DNA of 17,888 nucleotides, from assembly GCA_034428395.1 (NCBI GenBank), contig DAOUHX010000087.1:1-17888 (forward strand), given 5' to 3'. This document shows, in pieces, positions 6,979 through 14,303 of this stretch. The position numbers and the translations under genes were made by a program. Every line of letters begins with the position of its first letter. The stretch's first letter is position 1. The notes under the pieces were generated by a model, which saw nothing but the letters and a program-made list of their open reading frames with translations, did no database searches and had not been told where the DNA came from. Source of the DNA: Bin5 sp034428395. GTDB lineage: Bacteria; Chloroflexota; Anaerolineae; Caldilineales; Caldilineaceae.

Positions 6979-8568
6979 TTGCTGAAAATCGAAGGCTACG
7001 CCGACCGCTTGAGCGTTCAACCAGGTGAAGAGATCGGCTTCCACATCTCCACCAATGCGTCATCCTACGACATCGAAATCGCCCGCGTCGGCGCGACGCG
7101 GGAGCCGGTCTGGCGCCGCGCCGGTCTGGAAGGCCGCGACTATCCGACGCCGGAAAACGCCTCGTCGTACGGCTGCGGCTGGCCTCTCGCCCTCCAATTG
7201 TCGGTCCCCCAGGACTGGCAGTCCGGTTACTACAGCGCCATGCTCCATGCCTCCGCCGCCGATGGCCGCACCGCGATCGGAGAGCTGTCCTTTGTCGTCA
7301 GGTCGGCGCATCCGGGGCGCGACACCTCGATCCTGCTGCAGCTGACCACCAACACCGATTGCGCCTACAACACCTGGGGTGGCTATACTTTCTACAGCGG
7401 CCCCGACGGTCCGGCGCGGCGACTTTCCTTCGCGCGCCCCTTCGCCGGTTTCCGTCTGGACGAGAGCCTGTTCCTGTTCGATGTGGAAACGGCATACGCC
7501 GACAAGCTGAATGAGCGGGTTGTAGAGGACCGGCTGCAGAGCGAGTTCTCAGCGCACGGATTCCCACTCACGCGCCACATCGCCATGACGGTCGAAGAGC
7601 CGGGCCGGCTTTGGCATATCCACGATCCCGGCGGGATCTACGCGATTCGGCGCGAGGGTTCGCGTCTGCGAATCTATGATGGCTACACGGTCTGGGAGAG
7701 TTGCTGGCACCACTGGCAGCAGCCGTTCGTCGCCTGGGCCGAGCGGGCCGGTTTCCGCCTCGACTACGCCGTAAACGGCGATCTTGAGTTCCATCCTGAG
7801 ATGCTCGAAAACTACCGCCTGGTCCTCAGCGTCGGCCACGACGAATACTGGTCCTCGCCCATGCGCGACAGCCTGGAGGCCTTCATCGCCGCCGGAGGCA
7901 ATGCCGCCTTTTTCAGCGGCAACAACGTCTGGTGGCAGGTGCGCTTCGTGGAGGAGGGCCGCGACCTTGTCTGTTGGAAGGAGGACTACGAGCAGGACCC
8001 GGTCTACGCCGAAGGCAACCATGGCCTGCTCAGCACGATCTGGAGCCACCGCCTGGTCAACCGGCCCGAGAACCAACTGACCGGTGTCTGCTTCGCTTAC
8101 GGCGGTTATCACCGCTTCTTCGACCAGTTCCAAGACAGCGAGGGTGCCTACACGGTCCACCGGCCGGACCACTGGGTATTCGCCGAAACCGGACTGGAGC
8201 GCGGCGATCTCCTGGGCGCCAAAGATAAGATCGTCGGCTACGAGTGCGACGGCTGCGAGATCGACTGGCAGGACGGACTGCCCGTACCCACGTACAATGA
8301 CGGCACGCCCGAGGGCTTCGAGATTCTAGCCACCGCGCCGGCTGCCCTGACCGCAGCAGACAACTCGCTCACCCTGGTTCCGCTGGCGATGTGGGGTGAA
8401 GGGTCGACCCGAAAGCTTCCGCAGCCGGGCGCGGCTGTGGTCGGCACCTACACGCGCGGCGGCACCGTTTTCACCACAGGCTGCACCGACTGGTCCGAGG
8501 GTCTGCGCGGCGGGGATAAGGTCGTCGAGCAGATTTCGTACAATGTTCTGGAGCGGCTATCGAAGTAG
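6979..8568 (+). CDS. N,N-dimethylformamidase beta-subunit-like protein
   Basis: The 529-aa product resembles the large subunit of N,N-dimethylformamidase. Residues 1 to about 110 look like a beta-sandwich domain (GYADRLSVQPGEEIGFHIST at its start). The core follows, with YNTWGGYTFY (130-139) and VGHDEYW (285-291) in a segment ending AFFSGNNVWW. In the characterised Paracoccus enzyme, a mononuclear iron held by two Tyr and one Glu hydrolyses a small amide; which residues match here cannot be settled by eye. The protein is shorter than that subunit (about 760 aa), and no small-subunit gene is adjacent, so a different amide or C-N substrate is likely. The start codon is TTG, supported by AGAGGAG (6966-6972) 6 nt upstream. 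It is the first gene of a three-gene plus-strand unit. Confidence 0.8.
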   Translation: MLKIEGYADRLSVQPGEEIGFHISTNASSYDIEIARVGATREPVWRRAGLEGRDYPTPENASSYGCGWPLALQLSVPQDWQSGYYSAMLHASAADGRTAIGELSFVVRSAHPGRDTSILLQLTTNTDCAYNTWGGYTFYSGPDGPARRLSFARPFAGFRLDESLFLFDVETAYADKLNERVVEDRLQSEFSAHGFPLTRHIAMTVEEPGRLWHIHDPGGIYAIRREGSRLRIYDGYTVWESCWHHWQQPFVAWAERAGFRLDYAVNGDLEFHPEMLENYRLVLSVGHDEYWSSPMRDSLEAFIAAGGNAAFFSGNNVWWQVRFVEEGRDLVCWKEDYEQDPVYAEGNHGLLSTIWSHRLVNRPENQLTGVCFAYGGYHRFFDQFQDSEGAYTVHRPDHWVFAETGLERGDLLGAKDKIVGYECDGCEIDWQDGLPVPTYNDGTPEGFEILATAPAALTAADNSLTLVPLAMWGEGSTRKLPQPGAAVVGTYTRGGTVFTTGCTDWSEGLRGGDKVVEQISYNVLERLSK

Positions 8569-8628
8569 ACTCTGCCGGCAAGTCCCCCTTGTCCTAAAGT
8601 GCAGCATCGCGTTTGAGGAGGCACAGTG

Positions 8629-9657
8629 ATGAAAGCGGCGATCTTGCGGAATGTCGACGACTTGAGAATAGAGGAGTTGCCTGTCCCGAGTCCGGCCGCG
8701 GACGAGGTCCTCGTGCGCGTCGCGGCCTGCGGCGTCTGCGCCACCGATGTGAACATGTGGCGCGGCACCAACCTGGAGGGCACCTTCCCTTTTGTTCCCG
8801 GCCACGAGTGGGCCGGCGAGATCGTAGAGACCGGCAGCGAGGTCACGAAGTTCGCGGTTGGCGACCGCGTCGTCGGCGAAGTCGCCGAGACCTGCGGCGT
8901 CTGCGCCAACTGCAAAGGGGGCCTGCCGCCGGTTTCCTGCCTCAATGTCAAATATTACGGATTCAGCTGGCAGACGCCGGGCGGAATGGCCGAATACTGC
9001 ACGGCAAAGGAGCCTCGTCTTCACAAAATCCCCGACAATCTGAGCTACGAAGAGGCCGCCCTGGTCGAGCCGGTCTCGATCGGCTATCACGGCGTCTGGG
9101 AAACGGCGGGCGGCGTGTTGCCCCACGACCGGGTCGTTATCTTCGGCGGCGGCCCTATCGGAATGCTGACTCTGCTGACCTGCAAGGCCGCGGGCGCACC
9201 GGTGGTTATGGTCGAGCCGCATCCCCATCGCCGCGACATGGCGCAGGAGCTGGGCGCGGACGCTGCCATCGATCCTCTGGAGGGCACTCTGGAGGAACAG
9301 GTGTTGGCCTTCACGCAGGGCAAGGGCGCGTCTCTCGTGGTCGAATGTTCGGGCAATGAAGCCGCGCGCGCGTCGACGCTGGATGTTGTCGGCTTTCGCG
9401 GGCGAATCGTCATCATCGGCATCAGGGCGAAGAGCACGGTGTCGCTTGAGTTGGACAAATTTGTTTTCAAAGAGGTGACGATGGCCGGTTCCGACGGCAG
9501 CGGCTTCGTCTTCGCCAAGCCACTTGAACTGATGTCGCGCCGCGTCGTCGATTTCGCCAAGGTGATCACGCACCGCTTCCCCTTGGAAGAGGTCAACCAG
9601 GCGCTCGAACTCGGCGCAGGCCAGGCTGAGTCCAGCAAAGTCATGATCGTGCCCTAG
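8629..9657 (+). CDS. Zinc-dependent medium-chain dehydrogenase, probably NAD-linked
   Basis: The product has 342 aa. Catalytic zinc ligands are C37, H59-E60 (GHEWAG) and E147 (VEP). Structural Cys are at 89, 92, 95 and 104, the last spaced one residue wider than usual. The nucleotide-binding motif GGGPIG is followed by VVMVEP, where an acidic residue ends the second strand as in NAD-dependent members. It belongs with the threonine/sorbitol dehydrogenase group. GAGGAGG (8615-8621) is 7 nt from the ATG at 8629 and only 4 nt from a GTG at 8626, so 8629 is preferred. The gene is 60 bp after the DMFase-like gene and 55 bp before a TIM-barrel gene. The substrate is unknown. It is clearly a different subgroup from the dehydrogenase at 2802-3830. 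Confidence 0.92.
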   Translation: MKAAILRNVDDLRIEELPVPSPAADEVLVRVAACGVCATDVNMWRGTNLEGTFPFVPGHEWAGEIVETGSEVTKFAVGDRVVGEVAETCGVCANCKGGLPPVSCLNVKYYGFSWQTPGGMAEYCTAKEPRLHKIPDNLSYEEAALVEPVSIGYHGVWETAGGVLPHDRVVIFGGGPIGMLTLLTCKAAGAPVVMVEPHPHRRDMAQELGADAAIDPLEGTLEEQVLAFTQGKGASLVVECSGNEAARASTLDVVGFRGRIVIIGIRAKSTVSLELDKFVFKEVTMAGSDGSGFVFAKPLELMSRRVVDFAKVITHRFPLEEVNQALELGAGQAESSKVMIVP

Positions 9658-9712
9658 AGCGGGCCCGTCCCGGATTCGTTTCATCACTTGAACATGCAAA
9701 GGGGTAGACCTG

Positions 9713-10603
9713 ATGAAGATCACATTGGACCCACTCGTGCATTCCGATCTCTCAATGCCGGAGATCCCCTATATGGCGGCCAAACTGGGTTATGAGTATC
9801 TCGAGCTCTGTTCGCGCGACGAATTCATACCCGAATATCACCCGCCGCGCGCCAATGCCGACCGCATCCGCGAATTTAAGCATGCGCTGCGCGATGCCGG
9901 CGTCGAGCTTGCTTCGATGCTGGTCACCTACCGTTGGGCCAGTCCGCTGGAAGACGAGCGCGAGGCGGCCGTCCGCTATTGGAAACGGGCGATCGAGATT
10001 GCGGTCGAGCTGGAGTGCCAGACGGTGAACTCGATCCTGGATCGCGGGCCTTCGCCCCAGCGCTCCAACTTCCGCGTCGGGCCGGAGATGGCCGAGGAGT
10101 GCGAGACCGCCTTCTGGAAGTCGATGGAGGAGCTGGTGCCGATCTTCGAGCGCGAGGGGTTGCCGCTGCACATCGAAGCACACCCTGACGATTTCATCGA
10201 GGACAACAACCTGGCCGTGGACATCATTCAGGCCATCGGGTCGCCGGTGGTGAAATACCTCTACTGCGCGCCGCACACCTACTACCTGGGCGACGACATG
10301 GCAGCCATGATCCGCTACGCCGCGCCCGTGCTGGCCCACGTCCACGTCGCCGATACCTTCAACCACAAGGACGGCTGGCGCTACGTGATGAACCCCCCCG
10401 GCTCAACCACGCGCATCCATCAGCATCTCGACATCGGCGAGGGTGAAATCGACTGGGACGTCTTCTTCAAGACCCTGGCCGAAGTCGGCTTCGACGGCAT
10501 CATGACCAGCCAGGTCTTCGCCTACTTGCCCGACCGCGCGGTCGCCTCGTCAACCTTCATGCGCGAACGCATACAACATTACGTCGACAAGTACTGGAAC
10601 TGA
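9713..10603 (+). CDS. Sugar phosphate isomerase/epimerase-like TIM barrel with altered metal site
   Basis: The 296-aa protein has the xylose-isomerase-like TIM-barrel pattern: MKITLDPLVH at the first strand, HIEAHPDD (E155), HVHVADT (H211) and the late motif DIGEGEIDW. By eye alignment with the family, the usual Asp of the second ligand position (LDPSH) is replaced by Cys185 (YCAPH, H188 kept), and the final Glu (SIE) by Gln267 (TSQ). Two of four metal ligands therefore differ, so the metal or the reaction may be unusual. AAAGGGG (9698-9704) lies 8 nt before the ATG. It is the last gene of the plus-strand unit with the DMFase-like protein and dehydrogenase. A role in sugar or cyclitol rearrangement is plausible from family membership only. 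Confidence 0.87.
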   Translation: MKITLDPLVHSDLSMPEIPYMAAKLGYEYLELCSRDEFIPEYHPPRANADRIREFKHALRDAGVELASMLVTYRWASPLEDEREAAVRYWKRAIEIAVELECQTVNSILDRGPSPQRSNFRVGPEMAEECETAFWKSMEELVPIFEREGLPLHIEAHPDDFIEDNNLAVDIIQAIGSPVVKYLYCAPHTYYLGDDMAAMIRYAAPVLAHVHVADTFNHKDGWRYVMNPPGSTTRIHQHLDIGEGEIDWDVFFKTLAEVGFDGIMTSQVFAYLPDRAVASSTFMRERIQHYVDKYWN

Positions 10604-10616
10604 TCCCACGCCCGGC

Positions 10617-10680
10617 TGGGCGGTGCGGCTGCTGTTAAGCCTGCCGTCAATTCGCGGATGGCAGATAGCCGCACCGCCCA
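10617..10680. terminator. Large inverted repeat at a convergent gene junction, possible bidirectional terminator
   Basis: Bases 10617-10630 (TGGGCGGTGCGGCT) pair perfectly with 10667-10680 over 14 bp. The 36-nt loop holds a smaller CTGCC/GGCAG pair. It lies between two genes that end toward each other (10603 and 10695). There is no T-tract, so factor-independent termination is not assured. Confidence 0.5.
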
Positions 10681-10704
10681 CTATCCACTATCCACTACCC
10701 ACTG
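10677..10704. repeat. Heptamer array YCCACTR (four copies)
   Basis: CCCACTA, TCCACTA, TCCACTA and CCCACTG follow each other in exact 7-base register. The array overlaps the right arm of the inverted repeat and the last bases of the larA-like gene. Confidence 0.85.
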
Positions 10705-12041
10705 CCCCCCGCCGTTTCCGGCACCGCGACAGGCTCTTCTCTCGCAAGAAGTTGAATCGAGGCGTTGGGGAAGACCGCGACGGTCGCGTCCGCCGGCAGT
10801 TTGGCCCCCAGCTGATCGATGATCGCCTCCCAGTAGCGGAAGAGCACCCCGCCTTTATGGCGCGGCGCAAACTCCGCGGCAAGAAACTTCTCTGAGAGGA
10901 CGAGCAGGCTTCCGCGCCCGTCGACAACCGCCTCAGGGTCGGGCGTGGCGCCGTTTTCGGCTCTCTGCTTCAGGTAGCGCGACCAGGGCAGTTGCAGACC
11001 CCCGCCGTGGTAGGAGAAGCCGTCGCTGGCCGCGTTCAGGATGATTCGGTACGGTTCCCGCTCGAAGTAGGGCGCCGCCCAGAGCGCCTTGTCGCCCTGG
11101 ATCGGGTCCGCGTCCAACGGGTATGCGTTGCAGACCAGCAGGTCGGCCTCCTGCCGCAGCCTGTTCGGGATGTGCGTCGCGTAGACGCGCTGCGCGCAGC
11201 GGGCGCCGGCCCGGTGGGCTTCGACAAAGTCTCCAACGAAGAGCCCGGCGATCTGCCTGCGGTCGGTCAGCACGCAGTTGACGATCGTGTCCAGCCCGAT
11301 ACGGCGCGCAACGTCCTCGGAGACGTCGCGGTGATCGCGCATGCCGCCGTCAATCAGCGGCGCGTCGCTGGCTTCCCCTTGCTCCGGTTTCTGCCTCTCG
11401 ATGTTGCCGTGCCCCCGCCTGGCCGAGAATCTGTGAAAGTGATGGATCGTGGCGAATCCGGAGACGCCCGGCAGGATCAGTTTCGCGCCGCCGCCGAATC
11501 CGACCGCGCTATGCGGATAGATGCCGCCCACGCAGATTTTGAACTCCGCCTCGGCCACAATCCGGTTGATATAGATCGGCGTGCCGTCGTCCAGGCTGCC
11601 ATAGCCGACCAGGTCTCCGGCCATGAAGTCGTGGGAGGCGGTCGTGTAGGCGGCCGCCACCTCAGCGCCCACCTTCAGTGCCATCTCCTCTTCTGTCAGC
11701 GGCCGGTGCGAACCGCAGCCGACAACGATCGCCGTCTCCGATTTGGGCACGCCGGCCGCGGCCAGCTCTTCCAACACGTAGGGCAGCATCACTGCCGCCG
11801 GCGTCGGCCGGCCCAGATCGTCGACGACAATTGCCGCGCTGGCGCGACCCCTGGCCGCGTCGCGGATGCGCGGCGTGCCGATCGGATTCTCGAACGCGGC
11901 CGCGATCTGCGTTGAATCGAGCGGGGGCGCGCCCTGACTGGCGCAGATGTGGAGATTCCAGCCGGCGGGGAAGGTGAGCCTGCGCTCGTCGTCGCCGAAC
12001 CAAGCGCGGGCGGGGACGGTTACGGTCTGTGTGTTGTTCAT
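10695..12041 (-). CDS. larA: LarA-type nickel-pincer racemase/epimerase (lactate racemase family)
   Basis: The 448-aa product has the LarA signatures: DDLGRPTP (74-81), GSHRPLTEEE with H112, and YPHSAVGFGGGAKLILPG with H177 and K187. These match the two catalytic His residues and the Lys that binds the pyridinium-type nickel pincer cofactor in characterised LarA. Known reaction: racemisation or epimerisation of 2-hydroxy acids. The cofactor makers LarB, LarC and LarE are not in the window and must be elsewhere. The true substrate may be another hydroxy acid, since the family is broad. A GAAGG lies 8 nt before the ATG. Its stop codon TAG (10697-10695) and the last residues SG lie inside the heptamer array, so the repeat forms the end of the gene. 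It follows the DUF4276 gene by 46 bp on the same strand. Confidence 0.88.
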   Translation of the reverse strand: MNNTQTVTVPARAWFGDDERRLTFPAGWNLHICASQGAPPLDSTQIAAAFENPIGTPRIRDAARGRASAAIVVDDLGRPTPAAVMLPYVLEELAAAGVPKSETAIVVGCGSHRPLTEEEMALKVGAEVAAAYTTASHDFMAGDLVGYGSLDDGTPIYINRIVAEAEFKICVGGIYPHSAVGFGGGAKLILPGVSGFATIHHFHRFSARRGHGNIERQKPEQGEASDAPLIDGGMRDHRDVSEDVARRIGLDTIVNCVLTDRRQIAGLFVGDFVEAHRAGARCAQRVYATHIPNRLRQEADLLVCNAYPLDADPIQGDKALWAAPYFEREPYRIILNAASDGFSYHGGGLQLPWSRYLKQRAENGATPDPEAVVDGRGSLLVLSEKFLAAEFAPRHKGGVLFRYWEAIIDQLGAKLPADATVAVFPNASIQLLAREEPVAVPETAGGSG

Positions 12042-12087
12042 GGCTCTTGCCTTCGTATAGTCAATGAGTGTCGAGTCGCTGTCGCGA

Positions 12088-12696
12088 TCAAAAGGGAATT
12101 AGGTGTTCCTTTAGAGCTTCCACCAACCGCTTGGCGAACGGTGAACAGTGGACCACCTTCGCTGGGTCGATGTTCGCCAGAATTTCAAGGGAATGGCTTC
12201 CCTTATGGTAAGTACCCTTCCGGCTGTTTCGACTGGCTAGAGTCAATTGGTCGAAGACATCTCCTTTAGGGATGTTTTCGATGTCACCTCGTCTAGAGAG
12301 CGACGCTGACCTGAATCCCGCTCCAAAAAAACTTTCCAGCGCCGAAACATCCGCTAGAAACCAGGATTCCATACATTGCACCATCAAGTGCCCCTGCTCG
12401 TTTCGAGCGTTCTCGGGGCGTTCCCAGCCATCGCGTGTGCGTAGGTGCTGCCACGACGTCCTGTTGATCGGGACTGATTCTTCGCTATCGACCAGCAGAA
12501 GCGGTATCTCCTCGGACCCTGCTCTTCTCGATGCGATTCGAAATCGTTTCAGAGTATCATCCCTACTTCCGCAAGCAACAATACTGGGCATACGACCCGC
12601 TAGACCAGCTTTCTCGAAAAAGCTGGAAAACCCTTCACGGCAAGCCGCCCTCAGTCTTCCCTGACCTCCACCCTCCACATACACTTTCACCCTCAC
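12088..12696 (-). CDS. DUF4276 family protein, TOPRIM-like, partner of the upstream ATPase
   Basis: The protein has 202 aa from the GTG at 12696. This start overlaps the ATPase stop as GTGA, the usual sign of translational coupling; a TTG at 12699 is one codon further out. A G-run lies about 9 nt upstream. Visible features are VYVEGGG (E8), LLLVDSEE (D70, E72) and the family-like MESWFLAD (108-115). The E...DxE order resembles a TOPRIM nuclease core, which is an inference. The family often sits next to a RecF/ABC-like ATPase, and such ATPase-TOPRIM pairs recall OLD-type nucleases and anti-phage systems. A defence function is likely but not shown. Confidence 0.8.
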   Translation of the reverse strand: MRVKVYVEGGGQGRLRAACREGFSSFFEKAGLAGRMPSIVACGSRDDTLKRFRIASRRAGSEEIPLLLVDSEESVPINRTSWQHLRTRDGWERPENARNEQGHLMVQCMESWFLADVSALESFFGAGFRSASLSRRGDIENIPKGDVFDQLTLASRNSRKGTYHKGSHSLEILANIDPAKVVHCSPFAKRLVEALKEHLIPF

Positions 12697-13913
12697 CAAC
12701 GGTTGCCCCCCAGCTCACCGCTACGCCACAGGTCGCCCAAAGAGTATTCTTGGAGCCATTCGCGTAAGCGATCCGGGTCGAGCCTGCGTACCGTTGTCGC
12801 GTTGCTCTCATTCTCGCACACAAGCACAGCCTCAGGGATGTTAGACAGCGCATCGACCAGAATATCAGAGTGGGTGGTAATGATAATCTGTGTTCGTTGC
12901 GATGCTTCTATCAGCATGTCAGCGATGGTCGGCAGGATATCTGGGTGCAGCCCTAGTTCCGGCTCTTCTATACATATTAGAGGCGGAGGAGAAGGGTGGC
13001 AAAGGATGGAAGCCAGGCATAGAAATCGCAAGGTTCCATCCGAGAGCCGCGCAGAAGAAATTGGCCGAAGCAGGTTTTTTTCGTGGAAGAAGACCTGCAC
13101 CGTACCCATTTCTACGCGGGTAGAATATCTTTCGAACTGGTCGTAGCAGCGTCCGAGGAGATGAATGAGGCTACTTCTGGTTTCCCCTTCAAGATCCAGA
13201 CTATTGAGCACGAGCGCAATGTTACTCGCATCTTCAGCCAGAAAATCGTTGGGCTGATCCACCGCCACGGGTTTGCGAAGCGCTGAATGGGGTCCCGTGC
13301 CCCAATTGCGGTAGAGCTTGAGCTGCTTGTATACGTCTCCCAGATAAGTTATCTCTGGATATTGACCCGGGTCCCGGAGTTGCGAGAGCACTGACTGGTT
13401 GGCGGTAAGTTCCACACGTCGGCGTTGCCTGGGTTGCGCGTCATCGGTCTTTTCTCCATTGCTACCTGTTTGGAAAACAAAGAGGTCAGAATACCCATTT
13501 GCGGAGCTATTGGAGAAGAACTGCAGTCCGCCGTCTCTTGCCAACCCATGGCCGTTGCTGATTACTTCCTCGATCAAGGAGAAGCGCTGCCTGACCGCCG
13601 TAAAGGATATTTTGTGGCGTAACGGGGTATCCGCTTTGGAATATGAAAGCGTAGCGTCTACTTGCGCGTCAGGTCTGTGTTCAGCGCCCTTCCACAGCCA
13701 CTCCGCCGTTCCCCCTCCCGTACGCAGCAGGGCAACCATATCGGTCGCCGAGGCGCGCAAAAGATCGATGGCCTCAATCAGATTAGACTTGCCCGATCCA
13801 TTCGGCCCTATCAGTACATTCAGCGCGCCAAGCTCAATCGGACCCGAATCCGGACCGAAGGACAACAGATTTCGAAGTCGAAGAGTGCGGATGAACCTCG
13901 CGTCCTCCGACAT
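12693..13913 (-). CDS. AAA/ABC-type ATPase of the RecF/SMC-like group (AAA_21 family)
   Basis: The product has 406 aa. The Walker A is GPNGSGKSN (36-44), the ABC signature LSDG (290-293), the Walker B ICIEEPELGLHP (about 313-324), and an H-loop His at 348 (TTHSD). Between them lies a long variable region, as in DNA-repair and defence ATPases of this group. The start at 13913 has GAGGA 6 nt upstream. It overlaps the DUF4276 gene by 4 bp, so the two form one unit and probably one complex. Local base use is less G+C-rich than in the neighbours (24 of 60 G+C at 13441-13500 against 40 of 60 at 15001-15060), which suggests acquisition by transfer. Alternative: a housekeeping RecF-like ATPase, less likely given the partner. 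Confidence 0.88.
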   Translation of the reverse strand: MSEDARFIRTLRLRNLLSFGPDSGPIELGALNVLIGPNGSGKSNLIEAIDLLRASATDMVALLRTGGGTAEWLWKGAEHRPDAQVDATLSYSKADTPLRHKISFTAVRQRFSLIEEVISNGHGLARDGGLQFFSNSSANGYSDLFVFQTGSNGEKTDDAQPRQRRRVELTANQSVLSQLRDPGQYPEITYLGDVYKQLKLYRNWGTGPHSALRKPVAVDQPNDFLAEDASNIALVLNSLDLEGETRSSLIHLLGRCYDQFERYSTRVEMGTVQVFFHEKNLLRPISSARLSDGTLRFLCLASILCHPSPPPLICIEEPELGLHPDILPTIADMLIEASQRTQIIITTHSDILVDALSNIPEAVLVCENESNATTVRRLDPDRLREWLQEYSLGDLWRSGELGGNRW

Positions 13914-14125
13914 TTCAGTTCCTCACTGCTGCTCTGTTGGTGCTGATCGCGCACCGACATTCTATCACATTAACGGCACACCGCATCTGTCACCTGATTA
14001 TCCCGGCAACTTCACCACAACCGAGTCGATGGCTGCCCGGATTGGTGCTTTTCTCCCGCTGACACAGTCCGACAACACCGCTCCGTACGCCGGCCCGCCG
14101 CCGGCAGCGTGAATTCACAAGTTTT
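13914..14125. other. Intergenic stretch between divergent transcription units
   Basis: No gene is supported here. It must hold the start signals of the ATPase gene on the minus strand, where only a weak -10 (TAGAAT, near 13970) is visible without a matching -35. The plus-strand promoter begins just after it. Confidence 0.4.
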
Positions 14126-14154
14126 TTGACAGTCACCACTTCTCTGTTTATACT
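14126..14154 (+). promoter_or_regulatory. Near-consensus promoter of the peptide-type ABC transporter operon
   Basis: TTGACA (14126-14131), a 17-bp spacer and TATACT (14149-14154, 5 of 6). Transcription would start near 14161 and give a leader of about 143 nt before the ATG at 14304. Confidence 0.75.
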
Positions 14155-14210
14155 CACCCCAGTTCAACTCGGCAGGCCACTTCGGTCCCCCTTGCCAGAG
14201 CTGACAAAAG

Positions 14211-14254
14211 GCGTCAAGGTTTTCGCTTTGCCGACCATAGCGAGAACCTCACGC
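14211..14254 (+). promoter_or_regulatory. Strong hairpin in the leader of the ABC transporter operon
   Basis: AGGTTTTCGCT (14217-14227) pairs with AGCGAGAACCT (14239-14249) over 11 bp with one G-U pair. An outer GCGT/ACGC stem (14211-14214 with 14251-14254) closes it across a small internal loop; the apical loop is 11 nt. No T-run follows, so it is not a simple terminator. It matches no riboswitch class I can recognise. It could be a cis-regulatory or stability element. Confidence 0.5.
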
Positions 14255-14303
14255 CCGCTTCTCTTCGTTGTACAACTTCCCAACAGTGAAAGGATTACCG
14301 CAC

